The position numbers and the translations under genes were made by a program. Of a stretch of DNA of 64,000 nucleotides, positions 38,326-48,666 are shown piece after piece (within the stretch, counting starts at the first letter, position 1; every line of letters begins with the position of its first letter). Source of the stretch: Naegleria lovaniensis (lineage: Eukaryota; Heterolobosea; Eutetramitea; Acrasida; Naegleriidae); NCBI RefSeq assembly GCF_003324165.1, contig NW_025407824.1:915605-979604 (forward strand). Reading direction: 5' to 3'. The notes under the pieces are model-generated. The model made no database searches, had not been told where the DNA came from, and saw only the letters and a program-made list of their open reading frames with translations.

Positions 38326-41300
38326 TTACCTGATGGTAGCTCCTCTAGGAGATGTTGGAAGAAAGTCTTTGTGTGGAATTGTGACTTGTTGTTGTGTGGA
38401 AGGAAGTGGTATGGATGAGATCATGGCAGTCCCAACATGATTGCTGGTGGTGGGTACGTGATGATGTGCTGTTGTTGTTGTTGCACTCGTCGATGATGAT
38501 GTGCCAGGGAATGAATGAGTTGGAACAATTCTCCTCATCAATTTTAGTGTTGAGGGTGTTGAATGTGGATTGTGGTGAAATGGAACCGCAGCGCCTCCAC
38601 CACCAACCATAACTGAAGTCGAATTCGAAGACGATTGGAGTGCATTCTCCTTATTCGACCGCAATGCTAGAATCCAATCGTTATCAGCAGCAAATGACAC
38701 TGGAAGGATGGATGGCTTTCTTCGGGAGGCCGTGGTTGCTCCAATTCGATGTTGTGCAGATTGAGTGTAAGCCATATAGCTTGGCACAGGTTTTGGAGAT
38801 GTTGGTGAATCTCCCTCAAATTTTACCTTTTTGGTCTTTCGTTTTGCTGTTGAAGGGACACCATTGGTTGTATCGTCGAATTTTCGTGCCTTAGTGCCTT
38901 TTAATTGGTTAGGTGACAGAGGAGGATTCGTATGAGACTGTTCTGGCTGCGATTTGGATGGAGAAGTTGTTTTTTTGAGAACACGTCTCAGTTTGCTTTG
39001 CTCAACATGCTTTGTTTCCAAATAGTCTGTTCTGAATTTCTCGAACTTTTCCTTGAGAGCATTAATGTCTTCTACTGCACTCTTCTTGAGAGGTGAAAAA
39101 TGACGGTGAGCATGGGGATCCAATGATGATGACGACGACGACACTTGGTTGCTCGTGTGGATATTCCTCTTTGAAGGTGATGGATAGGTTGGATTGAATG
39201 AGTAGCCATGAGTAGTACCTCCTACCTTTTTGAATAATTGCGAGTTATTGTGGTGGTCCTCACCATCGTTCATATCCTCCATGACGAGATCTTCATCTTC
39301 TGGTGTCAGTACTACCGTATTCTGTTGTTGTTGTTGTTGTAGGTGTGAATGATTGTCCACAAGCGAGAGATTACTCATTTGAGGAGACAATGGAGGTGAT
39401 ATGGATTTATCTGAGCCTGAATCGCTTGCCATTGTCGTGTCCACAGAAGGAGCTTCTTCCATCAGGTAATTGTTAATGAGGGGCTGTTTTTTACCATTGT
39501 AAGATCGATCATTGCTATTATTCTGTCTGACGCTGGTTGGATTTGACACTGTTTTTTGTTGACGTCTTGCACGAGTCAATTTGGATTGAGCTTGTTGAGC
39601 ATACTCTTCAGGAGTAATCACCTTCTTATCTTCTGTAGGTACGTTAGGGAATGAGAGTTGGAATAGGGAGGAGAATTGGGTCGTTGAGCTGCTTCGTCGT
39701 TTCTTGGCTCCTGTGTGAATGTTTTTGGGAGTTTTTAAAGCATCCTCAACCATTGCATCGTAATCAGCTTCGAGTGGTAAACATGAAGCATTGGTGGTAC
39801 CAACAGAAGTTGCATTTTGATGATTACCTTCGTGGAAAGCATGATGTTGCTTTTCAACAACATCCAGCAAGCTACAGGCCATCATATATGCACGCTCAAG
39901 CTCGGGCGTCAATGAATTGGTTTCTTTCAAACGATCATACATGTCTTGCATGACGTCGTGAGCTTTTGAAGAGCAATATTGAGCGTCTTCCAAAATGAGA
40001 GCCATTCTTTGAGCTTTGGATTTGTGATGGTCGATCATTCTTTCGAGGTCTAAATTGAGTATTTCCTGGTCGTGTACCTTAACTTGAAGATCAAGTAATT
40101 GTCTCAACTCGTTATTGCCAATGATTTTGGGAACATGGTCCTGTATGGACTTGGCACAGGAAATGTTCTCTTGTAAGTGATGTTCAATTTCTTCCTTCTT
40201 TGAAATGTATTCCCTCTTGGCAAGAATAAGAGTGTCTGCGTCTTTTTGACGCGTATGAATACGAAGTGGTTTTTCTTCACCTGGATGCTCTCGGCACCAC
40301 CTCTCAATTTCATTCTTAATAGACATGATTTGAAGAGAGTTTTGTCGGTCCTGTTCCTCGAGTTCCAATAAAATTCTTCGATTTGTCATTTGCTCTTGGA
40401 ACACTGTAGAGAGACTTGATCTCAGCTCTTCAGTGCTTTCTCGTTCCTTCTCGTATTGTTCGTTCTGCTGTTGCGAATTGGTGGACAATTCGTGCTCTTT
40501 GGTTTGCAGTTGAATCTTCAATTCTTGCACCTCAATTCGCAACTCGTCGATTATCTTCAGATATTTGGTAATGTGGAAATTGACATTGTGAATATTCTTC
40601 TTAACTATTGTTTTGATATTCTTAGCTCGGTTTGCATATTTGAGAGTGTTATAGGTATCGTCGTAACAGAGATCACTTGGGCTCAAATTAGCAATCATGA
40701 CAGTTTTACAATTTCCTCCAAGGGAATCTTTGAGTAGACGAGTCAGTTTTGAATTTCTGTAAGGGACGTAGCCCTTTCCTTTGTTTTTTCCCAGTGCATT
40801 GATACAATTGGCGAGAGCAAGAAGAGATTTGTTAATGTTAGCTCCTTCAACAAGTCGTGCTCCTCGATTTTTGGTGACAGAGGCTCTTTCTGAACCTGCC
40901 AAATCTATGAGCGAGAGTTTTCCAACACCAACATCTGCTTGAATATTAGCTGTTCGATCTGTTTGTTGTACATTGATTTGAAAAACGGCATGAGATCGTG
41001 ATGATTGAGCATTTGCTGCTGTTCCAAATTGTGTTCTATTCGAAATACCTCGTTGAATAAGTTCGAGAGCGTGATCGGCATTGTGACATTCGTGCTCTGA
41101 AAGACCTGAAACCACAATTCCCTTGGTTTTGTCTTCACGAATTTCGTGGTTCACTGCTTTTCCGTTTTGAGGTACCAGTAAATCATGAATATTCTCATTA
41201 TATACTTCAAGAAAAGAAACAGTCACTCGGTATGTTTTTTCATGTTTTCGTTTCTCCATCATTCGAAATATATCAATGATGGTTAAGGGTAGAATTCCAG

Positions 41301-42022
41301 GTCCACTGATTTCTGAGCCAAACATGGTGAACTGTGTGAATGTTTTGAAATTTATCATATGTACATTGCATTGTATCAAAATTTGAGTGTTCATTTGCAT
41401 AGTAACAAAGAGGCAGCGAATCATTCTTGTCAAGACGTGATAATGCAAAATACAAACTACTTACAGTCTTACCTGCACCAGTAGCTCCATACGCAAATAC
41501 AGTAGCATTGTATCCATCCAAGACACTCTCCAAAAGTGCCTTTGCAGAGTTTTCATATACTTCAAGTTGTGTGGCCGTCTCATCAAAAACACGATCAAAG
41601 GCAAACCTTAATTCCTTTCCTCGTCGTAATCCAAGTGCTCTACGTTGCTGTTGTGATCCTTGTGCCGAATCCGATGGATCAAAAACAAGTACATTTCTAT
41701 CCACGACTCTCACAATAGAGCTTGATTTTCGTTCCGCTTTTTCTCGAGTACTTTCGGGCCTCACTCTAACTGTAACTAAAATGTTGCTGGAACTTCCTTG
41801 CATGGAGGTGAAGGGATCTTCCGTTAATGATCCCGTGTTTGTCGAATCAGTATTCCACGCTCGCAGCGAGCTTATGAATCCATCTTCAATATTGCTCGTG
41901 TTTAAAATGTTGATGTTTGAATTATTTTGAAAATTATTGTTGTGAGCGAGCTGATAACATGATGATGAAGAGGGTACATCCTCCGTCGTATTCATATCAT
42001 TCTCTGCTTGAAGTAGCATCAT
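38326..42022 (-). CDS. Kinesin-8 family motor
   Basis: Exons 42022-41465 and 41331-38326, 1,187 aa. The intron falls inside the P-loop: FAYGATGAGKT|FTMFGSE, phase 0, GTAAGT donor. The motor domain (~residues 80-420) shows NILVTVRVRP, the P-loop, switch I NAQSSRSHAV, switch II SLIDLAGSERA, and SLLALANCINAL followed by KGYVPYRNSKLTRLLKDSLG. Kinesin-8 features are the GATGAGKT P-loop and an early RRALGLRRGKELRFAFDRVF loop. Coiled coil follows at ~430-650, then a long disordered tail with a polyGln run and basic patches. Kinesin-8 motors walk to and shorten microtubule plus ends in the spindle (family knowledge), relevant for a cell that builds microtubules mainly in mitosis. It is divergent from the TPR gene. 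Confidence 0.93.
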
Positions 42023-42153
42023 TGCTTTAATCTTTTTTAAAGAAATCTACTGTGATGAGAGATACGAGAGCAGTTCTTTTTTTTAATTTGTGCACAACGG
42101 TTTTGGGCGCCAATTCGTGGCAAAACAAGGAAACCAAAACAGATTTCAAAAAA
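42023..42153. promoter_or_regulatory. Divergent promoter region, kinesin / TPR protein
   Basis: Only 131 bp separate the start codons of two divergent genes, so both promoters must sit here or overlap the first codons. AT-rich; no motif I can name. Confidence 0.4.
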
Positions 42154-43740
42154 ATGTTTCACTCTGTGACTTCAAAATTTTGCTCTTTCGCTTCCAAAAC
42201 ACGAGCATCAATACGGAGAGCATCGGGATTTGCAAACTCATCTCCTTTTCATCATCATGGACCATGTGTAATGATCGGAATAAATTCATGGCCATGTACG
42301 GGCTTTGCCAGCATCAGACGAGAAATGTCAAGTCTTGTTCATCCGTCCTCATCATCAACAAACAAAACCATTCCAACCATTAAACATACCAAAGATCAAA
42401 TTCCAGCATTGAGAGTGAAAAAACCACAACATCTCGTTCGAAAGCCTTTTATTGATACCATTCTTGACCCTCAAATGAAACAAATTTCACAAAGCGCACA
42501 AGAATTTTGGGAAATGGATCAAAATGGTGCTATTGAATATTTAGAAAAGAAATTAGCAGCAGCGTTGAATGAAATTTCTTCCAGCAGCAACTCTGTGAAT
42601 GACATCAAATATGAAGTAAGCGTGGCAAAAGTTGCAGAACAATTAGCAACCATGTACTATGCCACTGAAAGCTATGAAAAAGCTCTCAATTTGTTCTCAG
42701 AGCTGAAAGACAAGTATTATTCGTACAGAAAATATATTTTACAGAAAAATCCAAACGAGCAGGTGCCAGAGGAAAACTATGAGCAAGAAGAAGAACTTAT
42801 TGAAAATGATTCTTTTGCTATCGTGGCAACCAATTTCTCAGACTGTTTAATAGGCTTGGGACGAGAGAAAGAGGGTAGACAAGCACTTTTAGACGCATTG
42901 GATTTGTGTAACTTTGGTCATGAGGGACTTCAATCTGGACCTATTACTGAAAAGCTTGCATACATGGCCCTTCAAGATTCGAAAGCAAAACATCTAGACC
43001 TCTCTCAGAAAATGCAAATTCTTAAAGATGCCATTGAGCTTATTGATTCACGAGAAAAAGATACACAAAATTGCGACGTTCTCTATGCCAAGGGAATTTT
43101 ATTTGAAGAATTAGCAAAAATTTTGCCCGTGACAAGAGTGACCGAAAGAGAACAATATCTTGACAGTGCTGTACAACTCTATAAGAAAATGTTACAAATT
43201 GATCCTACTCAATATCATGCCATGATGAATGCTGGTGATTGTTGTTGCAAGCTAGGAAAAGATTCAGAGGGATTGAGCTATTACAATCTATTCATTGACA
43301 ATTTTGACGAAATTATCAAAGATAGTGCTTCTAAAACCAAAAGATTAGATTACTTTGCCATGTATGTGGATATTATTGTGAAATTAGGAATTGCCTATAC
43401 GAAATTTGAGGACTATGACATGGCCATCAAACAATTTGGTATTTGCATTTCATTTATTGATAAAGTATTGAAGCATAATTCGGCTCCAAATGCAACCACA
43501 TTGAGATCTTACAAAGTAGCTGCATTAAATAAGAGAGGAATTTGCTTCTTACGCAAACACGAGTATTGGAAATGTGTGAATGACAATTCAGATGCAATTA
43601 ACATTGATAATACGTATTTCCCTGCCTTCAGAGATAGAGCAGCAGCATATGAATCTCTTGGAAAATTAGATTTAGCAAAGGAGGATAAGGTTCAATGTGA
43701 ATACTTGAAGAGAAAGTTCGCTATCAGTACTACTTTTTAA
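42154..43740 (+). CDS. TPR-repeat protein, probably mitochondrial
   Basis: 528 aa from the ATG after seven A residues (MFHSVTSKFCSFASKTRASI). The frame is open 34 codons further upstream, but this start gives an Arg/Ser/Phe presequence of mitochondrial type and the better context. From residue ~130 there are helical repeats; clear TPR pairs occur in the second half (TQYHAMMNAGDCCCKLGKDS, LGIAYTKFEDYDMAIKQFG, KRGICFLRKHEYWKCVNDNS, AYESLGKLDLAKEDK). TPRs mediate protein contacts. No catalytic domain. It may act in organelle protein assembly (inference from the presequence). Confidence 0.75.
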   Translation: MFHSVTSKFCSFASKTRASIRRASGFANSSPFHHHGPCVMIGINSWPCTGFASIRREMSSLVHPSSSSTNKTIPTIKHTKDQIPALRVKKPQHLVRKPFIDTILDPQMKQISQSAQEFWEMDQNGAIEYLEKKLAAALNEISSSSNSVNDIKYEVSVAKVAEQLATMYYATESYEKALNLFSELKDKYYSYRKYILQKNPNEQVPEENYEQEEELIENDSFAIVATNFSDCLIGLGREKEGRQALLDALDLCNFGHEGLQSGPITEKLAYMALQDSKAKHLDLSQKMQILKDAIELIDSREKDTQNCDVLYAKGILFEELAKILPVTRVTEREQYLDSAVQLYKKMLQIDPTQYHAMMNAGDCCCKLGKDSEGLSYYNLFIDNFDEIIKDSASKTKRLDYFAMYVDIIVKLGIAYTKFEDYDMAIKQFGICISFIDKVLKHNSAPNATTLRSYKVAALNKRGICFLRKHEYWKCVNDNSDAINIDNTYFPAFRDRAAAYESLGKLDLAKEDKVQCEYLKRKFAISTTF

Positions 43741-43840
43741 AAAATTTTAATTTAATTTTATTGATCCTGCTCAATATCATGCCATGTGTCAATGTTGACA
43801 TTCTAAATGATGTATTATTGTGCAACCGCGTAACAATGCA

Positions 43841-44705
43841 CTAAAGTTGACCACAATCTGAAATGGTAACCTTCTTTGAGACTGCGCCCAATCTATTTCC
43901 ATACTGTTCTAAATCTTTTAAGATTTCCAAACCTGTTTCAGCAAGAATAGAGGATTAATATCATGAGAGCGGAAATATCGTTTTCAGAGATTTTCTTGTC
44001 TAGTCCACACTGGTTTGAGAAAATACATACCTGATGTCACTTTACCAAAGGCAACATGTTTTCCATCCAATTGAGGAAGTGGTCCCTCTGCCATTGTGAA
44101 AAAAAACTGACTACTGGCCGTGTTAGGACCACTATTTGCCATGGAAACAATTCCTTGTTCGGAATGTTTCACTGTGAAATTTTCATCCTCCAACTTGCCG
44201 CTTTCGTAGATGGACCTGCCAGATGTTCCATTTCCTTTAATAAAATCTCCAGTTTGAATGCAAAATCCAGGTTCAATTCGATGCACTTTGCAATTCTTGT
44301 AATGCAGGTTTTTTCCTCCTTTTTGACCCTTTTCACCTGTAGAATGGTTCAACATTGAAACAACCAGTGTAAAACAATTTAAAATTTGATTCGTTTCAAA
44401 TTTGCGGGTCAATGGGCAGTGAAAAGAAACCCATGATCACAATATTAAAAATTAAATACAATTTCCATTCCAAAAATTCAATGTAATTCCGAGAGCATCA
44501 ATGTTTCATTTCGAAAAATCCATTGGGATTGTGGTCATCATGTTCTGGTAAATTCGTATATTCTCCAACAATACCCACCTGTACATAATGCTCTAAAATT
44601 TTCTGCAGTTTTTGGTACAATATCGGAAAACAATTCAATTTCCACTCTTCCAACTTTTTTATTTCCAACCGAAAACTCTAAAAACACTTTCGGCCTTGTC
44701 GACAT
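43841..44705 (-). CDS. Cyclophilin-type peptidyl-prolyl cis-trans isomerase
   Basis: Three exons, 44705-44579, 44336-44031 and 43932-43841, 174 aa, all GT-AG. The first exon encodes [20 protein letters not shown] and ENFRALCTG; the second [30 protein letters not shown] and [11 protein letters not shown]; the third ends VTISDCGQL. The fold is complete but several canonical residues vary: the usual SxFHRxxPxFMxQGGD stretch reads [17 protein letters not shown], keeping the active-site Arg. Active-site Gln/Phe are partly changed (IQTGDF for MxQGGDF; SQFFFT kept), and the ligand-contact Trp position reads LDGKH, where Leu is common in non-canonical members. Likely cytosolic/nuclear protein-folding isomerase. 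Confidence 0.93.
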
Positions 44706-44888
44706 TTTTTTGTGTCAACGTTTCATCTAAACAATCACCCATTAAGATTCACAACATTAGGCCAACGTTTCCTCTAAACAATCCATTAAGCTAGTCCAAA
44801 CGAAGAACAATCACCGAATCATGCACACGATAAAGGAAGGACTATCTCATGAGGACTGCGAATTATTACGAAGTAGATCTGCGAAAGG

Positions 44889-46469
44889 ATGAACAGCGAA
44901 AAAAAAATGTCCCTGCTTCTCTCTTGTTTGAAATTCAGTGTTACCACAACGATCTTTCTGGTTGCTGCATTTCTTGCGGTTGTGTTGTTCTATCCATTTC
45001 CAAGTGTTGATCAGATTACAAAAGAATGGCCTTTAAAAACCATTGAAGAATATGAACACAAGATGGCTCCGATGATGGCTACTCGTGGAGTTCATTTGTC
45101 TTTTTTCCCAAAGAAAGCCTCATGGAGAAAGATTAAATTGTCCAGTGGAATGGAGTTCAACTTGTTAGAAGGTGGTAAGAGAGAGGGAGATGCCAATCAA
45201 AAGTTGTTGATTTTTATGCATGGCTATCCTGAAAGTGCTTTGTGTAAGTGTTGAAGATTATATTTTTCTCTCGGTTGTCTGAACTGAAATAATCATCGTA
45301 TCACATGTGTTTGATCATGGTTTCATGACATGGAATTGTGTTCTTGTTGTCCACTGATGTATTATTGGAATCTGTTAGTGTGCTGGGGTAGATATTTAGA
45401 TCACTTCATTGAGAAAGGATATTGGGTCATTGCACCCGATATGAGAGGTTTTAATGAGAGTTCTAAACCTCTACCAGACAGTGTGGACTTGCAACAAGTG
45501 ATGAATTATCCCAAATCATTTTCATTTGGTGACATTAAAAAGTACTTGTCTGACTTGCACCGAATTGCCTATTATTACACGGATAAGTATTATGCACAGG
45601 ATTATTATTTATTGGTGACTGAGTATGCAAAGAGAGATAGGGCCATTTTCATCACACACGATTGGGGTGTAAGTATTATTTGGTGTGATGTTGTAATGAT
45701 GAAATTGTGTGGCCTTGCTTATTTATGAATGGAACGTGAAATTGTTGTTATTCGATCAAATGCAATTAATTGTCAAAATCAAAATTGAGAACAGAGTGGA
45801 GCAGCTAACTATGTCATGCGTGAACATCCAGAGATTTTCGAGAAATTGGTCACAGGTGTTGGAAACTTTTTAAATTCTCAATTCATTAAGAAACAACCAC
45901 TCGATTTTTTGAAACAATTACTCAAATCGTGGTACATTTTTTTCTTCCAAGTGTTGGGAGTATCTGGTAAGTGTATGATGTGAATTGTTTGGAATAATGT
46001 TTGTATCATGAAAATGTCACACTAATGAAAAATGCAACACCAAACAACGACACGAACAGATATTGCCATGTCAAGAGATGACTTTTCCTTCCTACTCTTC
46101 TTTACAGGATTTGATGAATTGGGACGTCAGGGAAGAATGTCTGTTGAGGAATTGAATTTATGGGCCAATCATTGGAGAAGGAATTATGTCACCGCTACTG
46201 CCATCTATAGAGGCATCTTTAGAAATTCCAAGCCACCTCAAAAGATTGAAAACAAATCCGTCTCCGTTCCAATTCTTTACATTCATGGAGAAAACGATCG
46301 ATATATTTCAAGTGCACCCATGTACTTTTTTTTGGAGAATATGTTAACTGAAGAGGCAAGAAAACAATCGAGTGTATTTGAAGTGAAGAATGCTCCTCAT
46401 TGGACTCAATTATATGGCGAGGAAATTATTCCAAAGATTGAGAAATTTATTTCTAGGGATAGCGCTTGA
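44889..46469 (+). CDS. Epoxide-hydrolase-like alpha/beta hydrolase, membrane-anchored
   Basis: Four exons, 44889-45243, 45379-45668, 45795-45966 and 46108-46469, sum 1,179 nt (392 aa). An N-terminal hydrophobic helix (TTIFLVAAFLAVVLFY) gives a type-II anchor or signal. Catalytic elements of the epoxide/haloalkane hydrolase branch: oxyanion motif MHGYPES, APDMRGFNESSKP, nucleophile Asp in THDWGSGAANY, acid in HGENDRY and His in APHWTQL. It is expected to open epoxides through an Asp ester (family knowledge); substrate unknown. The canonical ring-opening Tyr residues in the lid could not be assigned by eye. It is divergent from the cyclophilin gene with a 183-bp promoter space. Confidence 0.9.
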
Positions 46470-46951
46470 GCATTAAATAAACCCAATAATTTATTACATG
46501 TATGATTTGTTCTGAATGAAGTGAAGGGATCGATTGTAAACATTAAATTGGCAACAGGGTCGGTTGAAGGACTGTTATTCACTCCTCCACCAGTTACCAT
46601 CACAGTACTGTTCAACGAAAAGTAACAAGAAAAAGCATATCCTGAAAGAAACATTTTACACCCTTCAATCACATTGCAACATATAAAATTGCTTGCATGA
46701 ATTTGGCAATTCTCAAATTGACTATTTGTGGCAGAGACTCCATGAACGCTTGTGAAGTTTTTAAGGCAACACCGATTGAGATGAGTGTTAGTAATTGAAC
46801 AATGATCCCTCCATAGACATTGCAATTCTCTTCCAAAATGCAATCAAGGAGATGAGAACTGGCAACGTTACAATTTTTCAAGTGACATCTTGTCAAAATC
46901 TGTCCTGAACATCTTCATTTTGTTTGAGGGTGGTTGTTTTTCTTGAGTCAT
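46406..46951 (-). pseudogene. Cys-rich repeat ORF in broken frames
   Basis: An ATG at 46951 (MTQEKQPPSNKMKMF) leads into a Cys-patterned coding stretch only after a frame change near 46910 (TRCHLKNCNVASSHLLDC). A second break at the CCC run 46807-46809 links to DHCSITNTHLNRCCLKN, FENCQIHASNFICCNVIEGC and onward. Both breaks are consistent with missing bases. The regular short Cys spacing suggests a beta-helix-like repeat, as in TBCC or pentapeptide folds, but I cannot name the family. The last frame runs into the 3' end of the hydrolase on the other strand. It is either a real gene with sequence errors or a pseudogene. Confidence 0.35.
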
Positions 46952-47246
46952 GTTGTTGATTTTGTTTTTTGTTGGTTTCATTGGAAGTGAATCAAAAGGT
47001 GAGTTAAAAACAAATTTTCTTTAATCGAATTCGAATTTTACAAAGTCCATTACTATCTTTCACGTTCACGTTTCGCACAACGTTACAATGGATCGGAAGA
47101 CTTGCCAACTCATTCCTCACAACGCTTCACCTTTGAAAATGAGAAAGAGTCTGTTCTTTCCTCCATAAACTAAATTTCGAAGTAGAAAATCACTTGGTAT
47201 TGTCGTTGTTAGACGAATTGTCCAAAAATGCGTTCGTGACGTTTCC

Positions 47247-48654
47247 ATGACCCAAACACTAGAAGACCTTACAAACTTGGTTCCAGAAAATATTGAGCTT
47301 GATGAAAAACATTATCTTGTAGTTGCTAGAATTGTCTTTTATTGCTCTGAAAAAAAAATGTTGAACCCGAATCTCGAGTCGGAACAAGTGATTGATCAAT
47401 TTCTCACGACCAAGCACGGAAAAACTCGATACATTTTGAATGGCACTAATCTCTCAGCACCTACCGATCATTTGATTGTTTTTGTTTGTGGAATATCTTC
47501 TCACTCCTATTCTTTTCATTTTCTTGTGAAAGCGCTCATGAAACAATACGAGTCGTTACGATCATCACAACAAAATATTAAATATTTACGATATGATAAA
47601 TATGGAAGAGGAAAATCATCCAATCCATTGGATATTCTTCATGATGGTGATTTGTTTGTGGAGCAATTGTATGAATTGATTGATGGAGTTGAATTGAAAC
47701 CAAGACGTGTTGAACAACAAAATAATTCATCAATAACATTAAAACCAAGAATAACAATCATTGGATTCAGTATGGGAGGAGCTATTGCAACTCTTTTTGC
47801 TTCCAAACATTCCGATTTAGTGGACGACTTGATTTTGTTTTCTCCTGCAGGAGCTAAATGGTAAGAATTTACATTATTTGCGAGATTTACCTATTAATGT
47901 GCATCGTCGTTCCACAAAAAACAACAGGAAATTGCCTTTTGGAAGCTCACTAGTGAAAGTTTCATGGTTAGGGAGTGTAGTTTACGGAGCAATTCATAAT
48001 GCGTCAACGACAGAACAAAAAATTAGTACCGGTCTTTTTAATCTAAATGACGAATTAGTGAAAGAGAGAGTGAAATTTGCTGTTGAAATGAAAGAAAAAG
48101 AGGACGAATCAAGTTCACAAATTAGTAGTTTTGTCAACTCCTTCACGTAGGTGTTTTGAAAGTAATTGTTTCACAATGTTTCAACATAATTACTCTTCTC
48201 AAAAAAGTAACTTCCCACTAACTGCTATTGAGGACAAAATTCAACATGTTGGTACCAAATCTCACATGAAAATTATGGTGATTTGGGCTCTGTTTGATGT
48301 CACAGGTTTGTTTTCATTTTTGCAAATAATTCAAGATAATAATAGAGAAAAGTACCTGGCGATGAATGCCTTTCTACATATTTTACTTTACTTGGAGAGC
48401 ATCCAAAATCAAGATTTGCAATTATGAACAATACAAGACACATGTTTTATATGGAGAGAGAGGAAGATACTGCAAAATTAATCTACAACTTTTTGAATGA
48501 TTCAAATGACGACGGGGATGTTTTCGAACGTTCCTCACGAGCTTTACAAAACATTCAACAACAATCAGCAAATGAAAAACTGATGACAAGTAGTGACAAG
48601 ATCAAGCTGACTTATTTCACAGAGCATCCAGTTTTTAAAAAGTTTATCATCTAG
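47247..48654 (+). CDS. Alpha/beta hydrolase (lipase/esterase type)
   Basis: Four exons, 47247-47860, 47928-48146, 48208-48305 and 48398-48654, sum 1,188 nt (395 aa). The introns are very short (61-92 nt). The third junction uses GTAGGT and CTCAAAAAAG, joining VNSFT to NFPLTAIEDK. Motifs: HLIVFVCGISSHSY (oxyanion region), RYDKYGRGKS, nucleophile elbow IGFSMGGAIA with Ser, acid in MVIWALFDVT, and His in NNTRHMFYMEREEDTAKLIY. This is the common Ser-hydrolase layout; the substrate cannot be told. No signal peptide or anchor. The 3' end faces the next gene tail to tail with only 12 bp between stop codons. Confidence 0.85.
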
Positions 48655-48666
48655 TGGTGGTACTTG

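Noticed and set aside
41273-41448. Two overlapping kinesin ORFs taken as separate genes
   Set aside because: A phase-0 intron (41332-41464) rebuilds the P-loop GAGKTFTMFG, so there is one kinesin gene.
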